Assembly (NCBI GenBank): GCA_013399895.1
Contig: VXBA01001489.1
Span: forward strand, 124,001-188,000
Reading direction: 5' to 3'
Length of the DNA: 64,000 nucleotides
Source of the DNA: Serilophus lunatus
Taxonomy: Eukaryota; Chordata; Aves; Passeriformes; Eurylaimidae
Both the position numbers and the translations under genes were made by a program. Positions 63,566-64,000 of the stretch are shown in pieces; within the stretch, counting starts at the first letter, position 1, and every line of letters begins with the position of its first letter. The notes beneath the pieces were generated by a model, which was given only the letters and a program-made list of their open reading frames with translations, had not been told where the DNA came from and made no database searches.

Positions 63566-64000
63566 GTAACGTCATCTATGTTCATCACCAGGCAACCACA
63601 GTCTGGGGCAGACCCACAGACAGTCAAAAAAAAAAAATCAAAAGAAAGTGTAGAAGAGAGACTATCTACAGCTCCCAGCTGTCTTCTCGGGTGATAAGTG
63701 AAGTATTTTTATATCACTGTTCACTCCATTTCATTAGAAGAAATCACCCCAGAGATGACCTGCACCACTGTTTGCACAGCTGAAGCCTACTCCTGACTGT
63801 AGTTATGCTTAGAAAAGCTTTTGCATCTCTTACTGCCTGCTGTCAGTCATTCAAAGGAAATGTATGGAAAGGAAAACGCAAAGCTCTTTTCCTTGTGTGA
63901 ATTTATCAAATGCTGTAAACAAGGTGGAAAAGCTCAAATCTCTTTTGAGGAAAATTATTTCCCCATGCCAATGTATAATATACTGGTCTCAAGTGTGAAC
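63566..64000 (+). other. GH31 gene intron 19 (partial)
   Basis: Begins GTAACG. The remaining 435 bases hold no recognised feature. Confidence 0.85.

Overview
The window is vertebrate nuclear DNA and almost certainly avian: large AT-rich introns, many CR1 LINE fragments (most of them 3' ends), two solitary LTRs of a type I associate with neoavian birds, and two multi-exon genes in the same direction. The species cannot be fixed from the sequence. All exon models below were built by hand from reading-frame continuity, splice signals and protein-family similarity.

Region 1 (1-about 11820): the 3' end of KIF21A, a kinesin-4 family motor. Seven coding exons, the first cut by the window edge, encode 314 residues of the C-terminal WD40 domain and the stop codon. 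A 3' UTR of about 1.15 kb ends near an AATAAA at 11795.

Region 2 (about 11820-13390): a short intergenic gap of about 1.6 kb, followed by a compact TATA promoter.

Region 3 (13388-64000, continuing past the edge): a glycoside hydrolase family 31 (GH31) alpha-glucosidase resembling one half of sucrase-isomaltase or maltase-glucoamylase. Nineteen exons give about 769 residues: signal peptide, P-type trefoil domain, N-terminal beta-sandwich, catalytic barrel with both catalytic aspartates (D467 and D565 in my numbering), and the start of the C-terminal beta domains. The last exon or exons lie beyond the window. No membrane anchor or Ser/Thr stalk is seen, so the product looks like a secreted or luminal single-unit enzyme.

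The two genes have no obvious functional link. The most notable points are the placement of a GH31 gene next to KIF21A, a GC-AG intron, very short introns (87, 91 and 114 bp, the second carrying a 22-base poly-A run), a rearranged cysteine in the trefoil domain, a predicted leader of only about 10-15 nt, and a CR1 insertion ending about 28 bp before a splice acceptor. I found no RNA genes, CRISPR arrays or prokaryote-like operons.
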